Source: Caldilineae bacterium (GTDB lineage: Bacteria > Chloroflexota > Anaerolineae > JAAEKA01). From it: 64,000 bases of DNA. Positions within the stretch are counted from its first letter, which is position 1, and each line of letters opens with the position of its first letter. The position numbers and the translations under genes were made by a program. This document shows, one piece after another, positions 27,311 through 36,151 of the stretch. The notes beneath the pieces are model-generated. The model worked only from the letters and a program-made list of their open reading frames with translations, had not been told where the DNA came from and searched no databases. The DNA lies in NCBI GenBank assembly GCA_020634555.1, contig JACKBK010000016.1, forward strand, positions 1-64,000. Direction: 5' to 3'.

Positions 27311-28309
27311 ATGACCACCGTTGCCTGGGCAGCCGTTGGTTTTGTTCTCGGTTTGATCGCCATGTGGCTGATCATGTACTTCACGATTCTCAAAACCGGT
27401 CAGCAGCGAGAACGGTCGCTGAACGCGCACATCGCTGAGTCAGAGGCCGCACATGCCAAAGACCGCGAGGAGATCGGCAAGCTGGAGAGCCGCTTGCAAT
27501 ATCGCGAGAACGACAACGCCGATCTGAAGGAACGTCTTAGCAAGTCGGAGGGACAACTGCGTGAGCGTCAGCAGGCCGTAGATGCGCTGGAAGCTCAGGT
27601 CGCCGGTTTGGAAAGCGTCCGGTCAGATCTGGAGCGAGCCATGGCGCGCCTGGAGGATCGAGCCAAGGAGAGCGACGTGCGCCTCCAAGAGCTGGAGGCC
27701 AACGCGCTGACAGCCTCAACCCTCGCTCGTCAGCAGCAAACCGAACTCGACATGCTGCGGAACGAGAGCGCGCAAAGCGATGCCCGCATCGAGAAGCTCC
27801 AGGCACAACTGGCAGAGCGCGACCGGCAACTGGCTGAGGCTGAGGACATCCTGGATCGGCAACGGACAACTCTGCGCTCCAGCAAGGGCGCCGACAAGGG
27901 CTTGCGCGCTGCCGTCAACCGCCAACAGGCCGAAATCAACGTCTTGCGCCAGAAACTTGAGGAGACGCTGCAACAATTGTCCAGCCGAAACCAGCGTCTG
28001 ACGCATCTGCAAGAAACATTGAGCGAACGGAAAAACACCATTTCAGACCTGCGCCGCCAGCTGAGACAAGTTACCAAAGCTTCGGGCGCGACAGTCTTGA
28101 CGGAAGCCGATGTGGCCGAGGTTGACCAGCCGGAGGCGACTGACGAGCCGGAGCACGTGGAAGAAATCGTTGTTGAAGAGGACGCAGACAGCAACGAGCC
28201 GGCGGCTGTTGTGGACTCCACCGGCAGCGAGGAAGGCGCGGTCGAGACAGAAATGGAAGCGGTTTCACAAACCGCAGAAGAACCTGACGAATCAAACGAT
28301 GAAACGTAG
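27311..28309 (+). CDS. Membrane-anchored coiled-coil protein
   Basis: 332 aa with no recognised family. One N-terminal membrane segment (~residues 5-25) is followed by a long coiled coil (~30-245) rich in Glu, Arg, Gln and Leu with heptad spacing. An acidic, disordered tail (~255-332) follows. The layout recalls RmuC-like or EzrA-like scaffolding proteins, but no RmuC nuclease domain is present. A strong ribosome binding site (CAAGGAGG) precedes the ATG. Cytoplasmic orientation of the coil is likely. Confidence 0.85.
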   Translation: MTTVAWAAVGFVLGLIAMWLIMYFTILKTGQQRERSLNAHIAESEAAHAKDREEIGKLESRLQYRENDNADLKERLSKSEGQLRERQQAVDALEAQVAGLESVRSDLERAMARLEDRAKESDVRLQELEANALTASTLARQQQTELDMLRNESAQSDARIEKLQAQLAERDRQLAEAEDILDRQRTTLRSSKGADKGLRAAVNRQQAEINVLRQKLEETLQQLSSRNQRLTHLQETLSERKNTISDLRRQLRQVTKASGATVLTEADVAEVDQPEATDEPEHVEEIVVEEDADSNEPAAVVDSTGSEEGAVETEMEAVSQTAEEPDESNDET

Positions 28310-28403
28310 GGAAAGCGTAGGATTGGCGTCGAGTACGATATGTCCAGGGGTGCTAGAATATGAACTGAGATGATCAGTCTCTTCTTCTCCTCCTTTTCCG
28401 ATA

Positions 28404-28446
28404 GAGAGCGCTCTGGGCCGGGCAACCCAGAGCGCTCTCGCGTTTA
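28404..28446 (+). terminator. Strong hairpin terminator after coiled-coil gene
   Basis: A 14-bp perfect stem (28404-28417 with 28426-28439, GAGAGCGCTCTGGG and complement) has an 8-nt loop, followed by GCGTTTATT. Located about 95 bp after the coiled-coil gene, facing the convergent glycosyltransferase gene. Confidence 0.7.
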
Positions 28447-28501
28447 TTGATTACAGTACGGCCTGCTCCTCCCCCGGTCTCCGATTTTCCCACTCAACAA
28501 A

Positions 28502-29668
28502 TCACCCGCAACGCTGTTCCAGAACTTGCTGATAGATCGCGTGGGTTTGCTCGGCGATGCGGGCCTGGGTGAAATGTGCCATGGCTCGCTCGTGGCCGCG
28601 ACGTGCGAGGCGTTGGCGCAGTGCTGGCTGCTGCGCGAGGGCGATCAGCAGGTGGGCCAGCGCGGCCGGGTCCGCTTCGGGGAAAACCAGGCCAGCGTCA
28701 CCGATCACGTTGGGTATCTCGCCGCTGTCGGAGCCGATCACCGGCACCTGACAGGCCATGGCCTCGATCAGCACGCGGCCGAACTGCTCCTTCCAGGTAG
28801 CTGTGGTCCGGCTAGGCAACACCAGCACATCCATGCTGGCGTAGACTGCCGCCATCCCGGTGGATGGGGTTTTGCCGGTGAACGTCACGCGCTCAGCCAG
28901 TCCCAGTTGCCGTGCGAGATCCTCAAGAGCAGCCTGCTCCGAACCGGCTCCGGCGATCATGACAGAGCAGCCGTCAACGCCCTCTGCGGCCAGCCGCTGG
29001 TTACACTGGCTGACAGCCTGCAACATCAGATCGATCCCTTTCTCCGGAACCAGGCCGCCGGCGTAGCCAACCACCAGCGACACGCCGGATGGACGCTCCA
29101 GCAACGGTGCAACGCCCGGGCGAAACAGAACGGGGTCTACGCCGAACTGAGGAAGCACGGTTATTGGCCCCGCATAGCCCTTGTCTCGCAGGACCTGGCC
29201 CGCCTCCGCGTTGCCGGCGATAGCGAAGGCTGCGCGGCTATAGTTGTAGCGTTCAATCCAGTTGAAAGGAGGTGGATATTCCTTGAGAAGATTCTGCCAC
29301 GAGAAAAAAAGTGCGGGAACACGACGCTCGGAGGCCCAACGAAATGCCTGCCATGACGCCAGATTATACGGCTCTTCGTCGACGTGGATCAGATCGGGCT
29401 GGATACGCTGCAAGGTCTGCGGCAGTCGTGGATAGAAGTGGGCATGAAAATGGCCGTTTAGCGCCACCGGCAACTCCAACAGTTGGTAGCCGTCGGTGTA
29501 GGTCCGTTCAAGCTGTACCTCGCCGCGGCTATCGCGCCAGGAGGGCGGCGCAACGGCAATCAGATCAAGGTCCGGCAAGCGGGCCAGCTCCTCCAGCTTG
29601 CGCTGGTAGGCGCCGACGACGATTGCCTTGGAAAGCATCACCACACGCACAATACAGTCATCCTTCAA
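28502..29668 (-). CDS. GT4-family glycosyltransferase
   Basis: 388-aa GT-B glycosyltransferase. The second domain opens with VVGYAGGLVPEKGIDLML and has the donor motif KEQFGRVLIEAMACQVPVIG. The N-terminal half includes HVDEEPYNLASWQAF, as in WcaI/ExpE-like enzymes. It stands alone, divergent from the dodecin gene. Substrate unknown. An alternative start at 29638 would remove ten residues. Confidence 0.9.
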   Translation of the reverse strand: MKDDCIVRVVMLSKAIVVGAYQRKLEELARLPDLDLIAVAPPSWRDSRGEVQLERTYTDGYQLLELPVALNGHFHAHFYPRLPQTLQRIQPDLIHVDEEPYNLASWQAFRWASERRVPALFFSWQNLLKEYPPPFNWIERYNYSRAAFAIAGNAEAGQVLRDKGYAGPITVLPQFGVDPVLFRPGVAPLLERPSGVSLVVGYAGGLVPEKGIDLMLQAVSQCNQRLAAEGVDGCSVMIAGAGSEQAALEDLARQLGLAERVTFTGKTPSTGMAAVYASMDVLVLPSRTTATWKEQFGRVLIEAMACQVPVIGSDSGEIPNVIGDAGLVFPEADPAALAHLLIALAQQPALRQRLARRGHERAMAHFTQARIAEQTHAIYQQVLEQRCG

Positions 29669-29671
29669 CGA

Positions 29672-29702
29672 TTCGACCGGCCTATAGAGGCTGTGGTATG
29701 AT
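29672..29702 (+). promoter_or_regulatory. Possible extended -10 promoter for dodecin
   Basis: TG-G-TATGAT at 29694-29702 is an extended -10 with a weak TTCGAC -35 at 29672-29677 (19-bp spacer). It lies 35 bp before the dodecin ATG. Confidence 0.4.
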
Positions 29703-29736
29703 TCTGGCGCAACAAATCAAACATTGGAGGCCAAAA

Positions 29737-29937
29737 ATGGCAGTTGAAAAGATCATCGAGTTGGTCGGTAATTCTCAGGTAAGTTGGGAGGACGCAGCCC
29801 ACAACGCGTTGTCTGGCGCTGCTAAAAGCCTGCACGGCATCACTGAGATGGAAATCGTGCGCTGGACGGCCAAGGTCTCAAGCAACGAAATCGTCGAATA
29901 CCGCGCCGCGATACGGGTTGCCTTCGTCGTCGATTGA
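29737..29937 (+). CDS. Dodecin, flavin-storage/binding protein
   Basis: 66 aa, exactly the family size. The sequence follows the dodecin pattern: V.KIIELVG.S..SWEDAA..AL..AAKSL.GI, then EIVRWTAKV with the flavin-stacking Trp, then YRAAIRVAFVVD. Dodecins assemble into dodecameric shells that sequester riboflavin, FMN or FAD. The ATG at 29737 is fixed by GGAGG at 29726-29730; the much longer open frame upstream is not real. Confidence 0.95.
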   Translation: MAVEKIIELVGNSQVSWEDAAHNALSGAAKSLHGITEMEIVRWTAKVSSNEIVEYRAAIRVAFVVD

Positions 29938-29952
29938 TGGCGACTGGTGGCG

Positions 29953-30435
29953 TTACCATAAGCCCCAACGGGCAGAGTCATGGGCTTGCAGCTCAGCCAG
30001 CCGCCGCCGGGTTCCTTGTGATGCCTGCGGCGGCAGGTCGTCAACAGAGAAAAACGCACATGAGACGATCTCCGGGCTGGCGGGCAATGGCTGCGGCGGG
30101 TTTGTCGCTCGGCAGATAAAAAGTGCAACGTGGTCGCTTTTCCCTTCGGTGAAGCTGTCGTAGACACCCAGTAACTTCTCTACTTGACAGCGCACACCTG
30201 TTTCTTCACGCACCTCGCGCACGATGGTGTCGGCGAGGCGCTCGTGCCGCCCCGGACCACCGCCGGGAAATCCCCAGCCCTCTGAGCCGTACGAATGGCG
30301 CACCAACAACACGCGCCCTTGCTGGTCCAGCACAATGCCTCGCACCCCTATTCTTACCGGCGCGCGCAGGGTCCACCAGAGACGAGCCAGGGGATACATG
30401 ATATGATAGAGTCTTGCCAGGAGCCGATTGCGCAT
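29953..30435 (-). CDS. Nudix hydrolase
   Basis: 160 aa with Nudix box GPGRHERLADT to REVREETGV. The core starts at VRIGVRGIVLDQQGRVLLVRH, and the N-terminus has a hydrophobic-basic helix (LYHIMYPLARLWWTLR), a form common in membrane-proximal Nudix proteins. Start at 30435 (ATG) is preferred to a GTG at 30471. Substrate not predictable. It faces the dodecin gene tail to tail. Confidence 0.88.
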   Translation of the reverse strand: MRNRLLARLYHIMYPLARLWWTLRAPVRIGVRGIVLDQQGRVLLVRHSYGSEGWGFPGGGPGRHERLADTIVREVREETGVRCQVEKLLGVYDSFTEGKSDHVALFICRATNPPQPLPASPEIVSCAFFSVDDLPPQASQGTRRRLAELQAHDSARWGLW

Positions 30436-30528
30436 TGCGATGTACCGGCTCGCATTGTAGCACGATGACACTTCTTGTCACAATGGCGCGCCTGCAAGCT
30501 TGCCGTGATTTCACCGGTGTAATTCGAT

Positions 30529-30557
30529 TTGACGCTCATTTGGTCCGGTGCTATAAT
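30529..30557 (+). promoter_or_regulatory. Near-consensus promoter of rho with ~420-nt leader
   Basis: TTGACG (30529-30534), a 17-bp spacer and a perfect TATAAT (30552-30557). Transcription would begin near 30564, giving a leader of about 420 nt before the rho start at 30985. The leader 30564-30984 has no credible ORF; it includes a T-rich stretch at 30605-30611. Long leaders with Rho-dependent attenuation are known for rho genes in other bacteria. Confidence 0.75.
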
Positions 30558-30984
30558 GCCATCGCTCAAATGCCAGAGCAGAGGCGCTGGCAGGCTGAGT
30601 GTCTCCTTTTTATGTAACAGAGACTTCGGGGTTTACGTGCCTGGGCGACCCCTGCCAACTAGCAGCGTTTCCTCCGTACCTTCCTCAGCGGTCAAATTCG
30701 GGCTGTACGACCACTGTCCGCATTGCCAATCACATCAATGTCTGTATCAGCCAGCTTTTTTCCTGATGAGGGAACTTCCAAACGTCCAATTCGGCGCTGA
30801 AACGCGTCTTCCACTTTTGCATTATTCTCATATCGTACGCGCAACGAAATAGATACCCTCCGCACCGAATGGAGCGGATCGAGCAAGTTGATATGGCGGG
30901 CTGCATCGGCTGCCTTTATCTCCGGCACAACGCATGCGCAGCATAGTTGTGTCCTCTGCTCATGTTGCCAGGAGCATATAGAAC

Positions 30985-32235
30985 GTGAATATATCCGAAC
31001 TTGAAAGTAAAAACCTGGATGAGCTCCAGGAAATTGCCCGTGAACTCGGTCTCACAGGCTTCTCGCGATTGAAGAAGGGCGACCTGATCATGCGCCTCCT
31101 GCGAGCCAACGCTGAGGCCCATGGGTACATCTTCGGTGGCGGCGTCCTGGAGATCGTACAAGACGGCATCGGCTTCCTGCGCTCTGACCACCTGCTTCCA
31201 GGGCGAGAAGATGTCTACGTCTCGCAAAGCCAGATCCGGCGCTTTGGCCTGCGTACCGGCGATCTGGTGATCGGACAGGTGCGTCCACCCAAGGATACTG
31301 AAAAATATTACGGTCTGCTCAAGGTCGAGACGGTCAACGGTCTCGATCCAGAGGAAGCCAAACTGCGCCCCGCCTTCGAGCGCCTGACGCCCATTTTTCC
31401 TGATGAACAGATCATCCTGTCCTCACAGCCAAGAATCCTGGCCACGCGGATGCTGGACATGGTCGCCCCCATCGGGCGTGGCCAGCGTGGTCTGATCGTC
31501 TCTCCGCCCAAAGCGGGCAAAACGATGGTGCTAAAGCAGATCGCTAATGGGATGAGCTACAACTATTCCGACCTGCACCTGATGGTGGTGTTGATCGGTG
31601 AGCGCCCCGAGGAAGTCACCGACATGGATCGCTCGGTGGAAGCCGAGGTGATCAGCTCCACCTTCGACGATCCAGTGCAGAGTCACGTCCGCGTGGCCGA
31701 GATGGCCCTGGCGCGCGCGAAGCGGCTGGTGGAAGGTGGCCGCGATGTAGTGATCCTGCTGGACTCAATTACCCGCCTCTCGCGGGCTTACAACCTGGTG
31801 GTTCCGCCCAGCGGACGCACGCTGTCCGGTGGTCTTGATCCCGCAGCCCTCTACCCGCCCAAGCATTTCTTCGGCGCTGCCCGCAACATCGAAGAGGGCG
31901 GCAGCCTGACGATCATCGCCACATGCCTGGTGGACACCGGCAGCCGGATGGATGATGTCATCTACGAAGAGTTCAAGGGCACGGGCAACATGGAGTTGCA
32001 CCTGAACCGTCGTCTGGCCGAGCGTCGCGTCTTCCCCGCCTTTGACATCGAGCGATCCAGCACCCGCCGCGAGGAGTTGCTGATCGAGGACGGCACGTTG
32101 CAGAAGGTTTGGACCATGCGCCGCATGATCGATGCTCTGGGCGGCGGCATGGACGCGTTGCAGCCGCTGCTCGAGCGTCTTTCGCGCACTCGCACCAACG
32201 ACGAGTTCCTCTCCACCCTGCACCTGTCGATGTAA
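30985..32235 (+). CDS. rho: Transcription termination factor Rho
   Basis: 416-aa hexameric RNA-dependent ATPase that terminates transcription. The Rho N-terminal helical domain (ISELESKNLDELQEIAREL), the RNA-binding cold-shock-like domain (GGGVLEIVQDGIGFLRS), Walker A SPPKAGKT at 173-180, Walker B VILLDSITRLSRAYN and the Q-loop region GRTLSGGLDP are all complete. The GTG start has AGGAG at 30970-30974. No Chloroflexota-type long N-terminal insertion is seen. The M23 peptidase gene follows after 3 bp. Confidence 0.97.
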   Translation: MNISELESKNLDELQEIARELGLTGFSRLKKGDLIMRLLRANAEAHGYIFGGGVLEIVQDGIGFLRSDHLLPGREDVYVSQSQIRRFGLRTGDLVIGQVRPPKDTEKYYGLLKVETVNGLDPEEAKLRPAFERLTPIFPDEQIILSSQPRILATRMLDMVAPIGRGQRGLIVSPPKAGKTMVLKQIANGMSYNYSDLHLMVVLIGERPEEVTDMDRSVEAEVISSTFDDPVQSHVRVAEMALARAKRLVEGGRDVVILLDSITRLSRAYNLVVPPSGRTLSGGLDPAALYPPKHFFGAARNIEEGGSLTIIATCLVDTGSRMDDVIYEEFKGTGNMELHLNRRLAERRVFPAFDIERSSTRREELLIEDGTLQKVWTMRRMIDALGGGMDALQPLLERLSRTRTNDEFLSTLHLSM

Positions 32236-32238
32236 TCC

Positions 32239-33426
32239 ATGCCCGAAACTGAGCACACGGGCGACGAGCAACAACCGCTCAACGGAGCCGATCAGGCTTC
32301 CGACACGTCGCCAGACCAGCTTTCCACGGGGCACGATCAACAACCGAATACACCACTTGGTAGCTCGCTGCTGGACAGCCTATTGCTGGCCGGTGACTAC
32401 GCGGGTCGGTTCTGGCAGCGGTTTAAGCACGACAACGTCACACCGGTGCGCATCGCGTCCCATGCCGCATTGTTGGTGATTGCCGCGCTGGTTCTTGTAC
32501 TCAGTCAAGTAAAGCTCCCCGACTGGAAGGCTCCCATTCTGGCAGCCGCGCCATCGACCCAGGAAGCGAACACTGTCGAGCCGTCGGCGCCGATTTTGGT
32601 CCGTGAGGCAGTCGGTGGCAGTCCTTTGCTGGAAAGCGGCGCACTGTTGCGCGGGGTGGTACCGTTTACGCAGATACCGGACAGGCCGCGCGAGGGCGTA
32701 ATTACCTATACCGTGCAGCTCGAAGACACGGTGCTTGAGATCGCCGAGAAGTTTCATCTGAATCCCAACACCATCATTTGGGCGAACCTGGAGGACCTCA
32801 ACCAACAGTTCTTCATGGAAGTGGGGCAAAGTCTGCGCATCCCACCGGTAGACGGTGTGCTGCACACAGTGGCCGACAAGGATACGCTGGAGAGCATCGC
32901 CAAGAAATACAAGGTCGATGTCGAGAAAATCGTTTCGTATCCTGCCAACAACCTGCCCAACGCCGACGCCACGTTAACGACTGGCCAGGTGCTTATCGTT
33001 CCCGACGGCGACCGCACACCACCGCAGCCGCCGGCTGTGGCGCGCGCGCCCTCTGCGCCCTGGCGCGCGGCTAACTTTGTCTGGCCGACCTATGGCCGTA
33101 TTACCCAGGGCTACTATTCGTACCATCCGGCCATCGACATCGGCGCGCCCCTGGGCACCACTGCGGTGGCAGCCGACGAAGGCATCGTTGCCGTAGCAGG
33201 CTGGAGCAATGTCGGCTATGGCAACTACGTCGTGATTCGTCACCCGGACGGGTATGTCACACTGTACGGACATCTCAGCCGCATTGACGTGTCGCAGGGC
33301 GACTATGTAGCCCGCGGCCAGCAAATCGGCGCAGTTGGTTCAACCGGCCGCTCAACCGGCCCCCACCTGCACTTTGAGGTCTCCACCGGTGGACGAAACT
33401 ATAACCCGCTGCAATACCTGCCGTAG
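32239..33426 (+). CDS. Membrane-anchored LysM/M23 peptidase
   Basis: 395 aa. A polar N-terminal ~70 residues in the cytoplasm are followed by one membrane segment (~73-93). Two LysM peptidoglycan-binding repeats follow (~154-200 starting YTVQLEDTVLEIAEKF, and ~208-252). The C-terminal M23/lysostaphin-type zinc peptidase domain has YHPAIDIG (metal His/Asp) and HLHFE (catalytic/metal His). It cleaves or remodels cell-wall peptides, or acts as a septal activator. It starts 3 bp after rho and is almost certainly cotranscribed with it. Confidence 0.92.
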   Translation: MPETEHTGDEQQPLNGADQASDTSPDQLSTGHDQQPNTPLGSSLLDSLLLAGDYAGRFWQRFKHDNVTPVRIASHAALLVIAALVLVLSQVKLPDWKAPILAAAPSTQEANTVEPSAPILVREAVGGSPLLESGALLRGVVPFTQIPDRPREGVITYTVQLEDTVLEIAEKFHLNPNTIIWANLEDLNQQFFMEVGQSLRIPPVDGVLHTVADKDTLESIAKKYKVDVEKIVSYPANNLPNADATLTTGQVLIVPDGDRTPPQPPAVARAPSAPWRAANFVWPTYGRITQGYYSYHPAIDIGAPLGTTAVAADEGIVAVAGWSNVGYGNYVVIRHPDGYVTLYGHLSRIDVSQGDYVARGQQIGAVGSTGRSTGPHLHFEVSTGGRNYNPLQYLP

Positions 33427-33560
33427 CAGTTCCCTGTGCAGCAGGTGCGACAAACGCCGTCGTCAGCATCTTCTCCAATGAACTGGGGACCGCGGTGGCC
33501 GGTCGCGACACAGTTCCTCTCAAGCCGAGCAGGCCGGCCGAGCCCATCCAAAAAGCGTCC

Positions 33561-34367
33561 ATGAAACCACGCATTCTGATTCTACATGCGACGGGCACGA
33601 ATCGCGACCGCGAGGCCGCGCTGGCGTTCGAGCTGGCCGGCGGCGCGCCCGAAATCGTACACGTCAATCAACTGACCAGCGGCGAGCGGTTGCTGGTTGA
33701 TTATCAGGTTCTGGTGTTGCCCGGTGGCTTCAGTTACGGCGATGACTTGGGCGCGGGCAAGCTGTGGGCGGTGATGCTCCAGCATCAGCTTGGCGAGCAG
33801 ATTCTGGCATTCGTGGAGTCTGGCCGGCCGATTATCGGTATCTGCAACGGCTTTCAGGCGTTGGTGAAGGCAGGGCTGCTGCCTGGGTTGGACGTTGAAG
33901 CTGGATCGGAGATGCAGCAGGCGACACTGACGCGCAACGACTCGGCGCGATTCGAGTGTCGCTGGGTCTATTTGGAGCCGCAGCCGGCCAGCACGTGCAT
34001 TTGGACCACGAACCTGACCGAACCGATCTACTGTCCGGTGGCCCACGGCGAAGGCAAATTCGTTGCCCGCGACTCGGAAACGCTGACAAAAATCGAGAGC
34101 GACGGGCTGGTTGCCCTGCGCTACAGCCAAGGACCGGAGGCGGCTGAATCATCGGCCACCGATGAAGTCCAGTACCCATGGAATCCTAACGGGTCGCAAA
34201 ACGCCATCGCCGGCATTTGCAACCGCCGCGGTACGATTCTTGGCCTGATGCCGCACCCGGAGGATCATATCCTGCCGCAGCAGCACCCGCGCGCCCACCG
34301 CGGTGAACATGGAATGCTTGGCCTGCCTCTTTTCGTCAACGGGGTGCGTTATGCAGCGCAACTCTAA
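33561..34367 (+). CDS. purQ: Phosphoribosylformylglycinamidine synthase subunit PurQ
   Basis: 268-aa class I glutamine amidotransferase that supplies ammonia to PurL for FGAM formation. The nucleophile is Cys95 in GICNGFQ, and the C-terminal catalytic His and Glu are in MPHPEDH. The protein is of the long PurQ type without an obligatory PurS. The ATG at 33561 matches the conserved start KPRILIL; an in-frame start at 33495 is not supported. No purL or purS is in the window. First gene of the visible pur cluster. Confidence 0.95.
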   Translation: MKPRILILHATGTNRDREAALAFELAGGAPEIVHVNQLTSGERLLVDYQVLVLPGGFSYGDDLGAGKLWAVMLQHQLGEQILAFVESGRPIIGICNGFQALVKAGLLPGLDVEAGSEMQQATLTRNDSARFECRWVYLEPQPASTCIWTTNLTEPIYCPVAHGEGKFVARDSETLTKIESDGLVALRYSQGPEAAESSATDEVQYPWNPNGSQNAIAGICNRRGTILGLMPHPEDHILPQQHPRAHRGEHGMLGLPLFVNGVRYAAQL

Positions 34368-34441
34368 CATATGATTCCAATGCGTCTAACTGATTCTGGA
34401 CATACCCAAAACTGAACCACCACGGAGGACACGAAGCATCC

Positions 34442-35404
34442 ATGATATCAAACGACGAGATCACCGCCGCCATTCCCCACGCGCTGCTGCGGGCTGATGT
34501 GCCCGGACTGGGGCCGCGCAGCGAGGGCAAGGTGCGCGACATCTACGTGCAGGGCGACCGGCGCATCCTGATCACCACCGACCGCGTATCAGCCTTCGAC
34601 CGCGTGCTGGGTGCAATCCCTTTCAAGGGACAAGTTCTCAACCAATTGGCGGCCTGGTGGTTCGAGCAAGTTGGCGACATCGTGGCAAATCACGTCATCG
34701 ATGTGCCCGATCCCAATGTAACCATCGCACACGAGGCAGATGCACTGCCGGTCGAGGTGATCGTGCGCGGCTATATCACCGGTGTGACATCAACATCGCT
34801 GTGGACACTTTATAACGCCGGCGTGGAGCGCCCGTATGGGTTGGATCTGCCGCCCGGCCTGCGCAAGAACGATCCGTTGCCGGAACCGGTGATCACACCC
34901 ACAACCAAGGCGACCGGTGGCGCACACGACGAGCGCCTGACCTCAGTTGAAGTTGTCGAGCGCGGCCTGGTGGAACCGGTGCTGTGGCAGGAGATCCAGC
35001 AAGCCGCGCTGGCGGTGTTCAGGCGCGGCCAGCAGATCGCCCGCCGCGCCGGGTTGATCCTGGTGGACACGAAATATGAGTTCGGCCTCATTGACGGCCG
35101 GCCGGCTCTAATCGACGAGATCCACACGCCCGACTCGAGCCGCTATTGGGTAGCCGACAGCTACGATGCAGCTCACGGCAGCGACCAGGAACCGCAAAAC
35201 TTCGACAAGGAATTCCTGCGTCTTTGGTTCGTGGACCAGGGGTATCGCGGTGACGGACCGCCGCCGGCCATGCCGCCGGAGTTCATCGCCCAGGTCGCGG
35301 CCCGCTATATTGCTGCCTACGAGCGACTGACGGGGCGCGAGTTTGTTCCCGGCGCGCAGCCGGCAAGCGAGCGGATCGCACGGGCGTTGGCGAGTTGGGG
35401 GTGA
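34442..35404 (+). CDS. purC: Phosphoribosylaminoimidazole-succinocarboxamide synthase
   Basis: 320-aa SAICAR synthetase that ligates aspartate to CAIR using ATP. The conserved SEGKVRDIY, ITTDRVSAFDRVLG, EVIVRGYITG, LVDTKYEFG and DEIHTPDSSRYW segments are all present. The length is that of the longer, yeast/Thermotoga-like PurC forms. Ribosome binding GGAGG lies slightly far from the ATG (34442). Fits between purQ and purE in the operon. Confidence 0.96.
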   Translation: MISNDEITAAIPHALLRADVPGLGPRSEGKVRDIYVQGDRRILITTDRVSAFDRVLGAIPFKGQVLNQLAAWWFEQVGDIVANHVIDVPDPNVTIAHEADALPVEVIVRGYITGVTSTSLWTLYNAGVERPYGLDLPPGLRKNDPLPEPVITPTTKATGGAHDERLTSVEVVERGLVEPVLWQEIQQAALAVFRRGQQIARRAGLILVDTKYEFGLIDGRPALIDEIHTPDSSRYWVADSYDAAHGSDQEPQNFDKEFLRLWFVDQGYRGDGPPPAMPPEFIAQVAARYIAAYERLTGREFVPGAQPASERIARALASWG

Positions 35405-35486
35405 AAGCTGCAAGCGAGGTCGCAAGCCGCGAGGAAAGTCAAGGATTGAAACTGGTGATCGTCGTCGTTACACATAAGGAGAAACC

Positions 35487-35966
35487 ATGACAATCGTGCC
35501 CATCATCATGGGTTCCAAGTCGGACCTGAAGCACGGACAAGCTATCGCCGATGCGCTGGCCGAGTTCGGAATAGCCAGCGAGATCCGCGTCGCGTCGGCA
35601 CACAAGGCGCCTCGCTTCGCGCTGGAGGTGCTGGCAGCTTACGAAGCCGACCCGCAGCCGAAGGTCTACATCACCGTGGCCGGGCGCAGCAACGCCCTCA
35701 GCGGCCTGGTGGACGGCGCGGTGACCGCCCCGGTCATCGCCTGCCCGCCTTACTCCGACCGGTATGGCGGCGCGGACGTGTTCTCTTCTCTGCGGATGCC
35801 GTCCGGTATTGCACCCGCGGTGGTTCTTGAACCTTCTGGCGCGGCGCTGCTGGCTGCCAAGATACTGAGCCTGGCCGAGCCAGCCCTGCGCGAGCGCGTC
35901 GCTCAGGCACAGCAGGCAGCGACTGAAACAATCATGACGGACGACCGGTCGTTGCGTGAAACGTGA
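35487..35966 (+). CDS. purE: AIR carboxylase-type PurE (class II-like)
   Basis: 159 aa. The P-loop-like MGSKSDLKHG and SAHKAP are present. The segment VAGRSNALSGLVDGAVTA, then CPPYSDRYGGADVFSSLRMPSG, then VLEPSGAALLAAKI, matches the class II AIR carboxylase domain found in animal PAICS rather than the bacterial N5-CAIR mutase pattern (AGxAAHLPGM..). Class II enzymes use CO2 directly and need no PurK; none is seen here. AAGGAG precedes the ATG. The last codons run into a heptamer repeat region. Confidence 0.93.
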   Translation: MTIVPIIMGSKSDLKHGQAIADALAEFGIASEIRVASAHKAPRFALEVLAAYEADPQPKVYITVAGRSNALSGLVDGAVTAPVIACPPYSDRYGGADVFSSLRMPSGIAPAVVLEPSGAALLAAKILSLAEPALRERVAQAQQAATETIMTDDRSLRET

Positions 35967-36130
35967 GGACGTGAAGACGTGAAACGTAATGCGTGATGCG
36001 TAGCGTCTTTTGCGTCTTTTGCGTCTTTTGCGTATAGCGTATTGCGTACTCTACGACACACAGCGCTGCAAATTACCGGCAACAGTCTTTTTCACGTTTC
36101 ACGTTTCACGTTTCATGCTTTACGCTTCAC
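35955..36130. repeat. Heptamer/nonamer repeat array between purE and purF
   Basis: A left arm of degenerate CGTGAAA units (35955-36005) leads into three exact copies of CGTCTTTTG (36004-36030). The dispersed 23-mer follows at 36029-36051, and then a right arm of TTTCACG units (36091-36130) complementary to the left arm. It can fold as a long imperfect hairpin. The purE stop codon lies inside the left arm. Confidence 0.7.
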
Positions 36131-36151
36131 TTTAAGAACACAACTGCAACC

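Noticed and set aside
29311..29736. N-terminal extension giving a 208-aa dodecin
   Set aside because: Dodecins are about 66 residues and the internal ATG at 29737 has GGAGG; the extension overlaps the divergent glycosyltransferase gene.
35955..36130. CRISPR or tRNA-like structure between purE and purF
   Set aside because: Units of 7-9 bp without unique spacers and no tRNA arms; best described as a degenerate repeat array.
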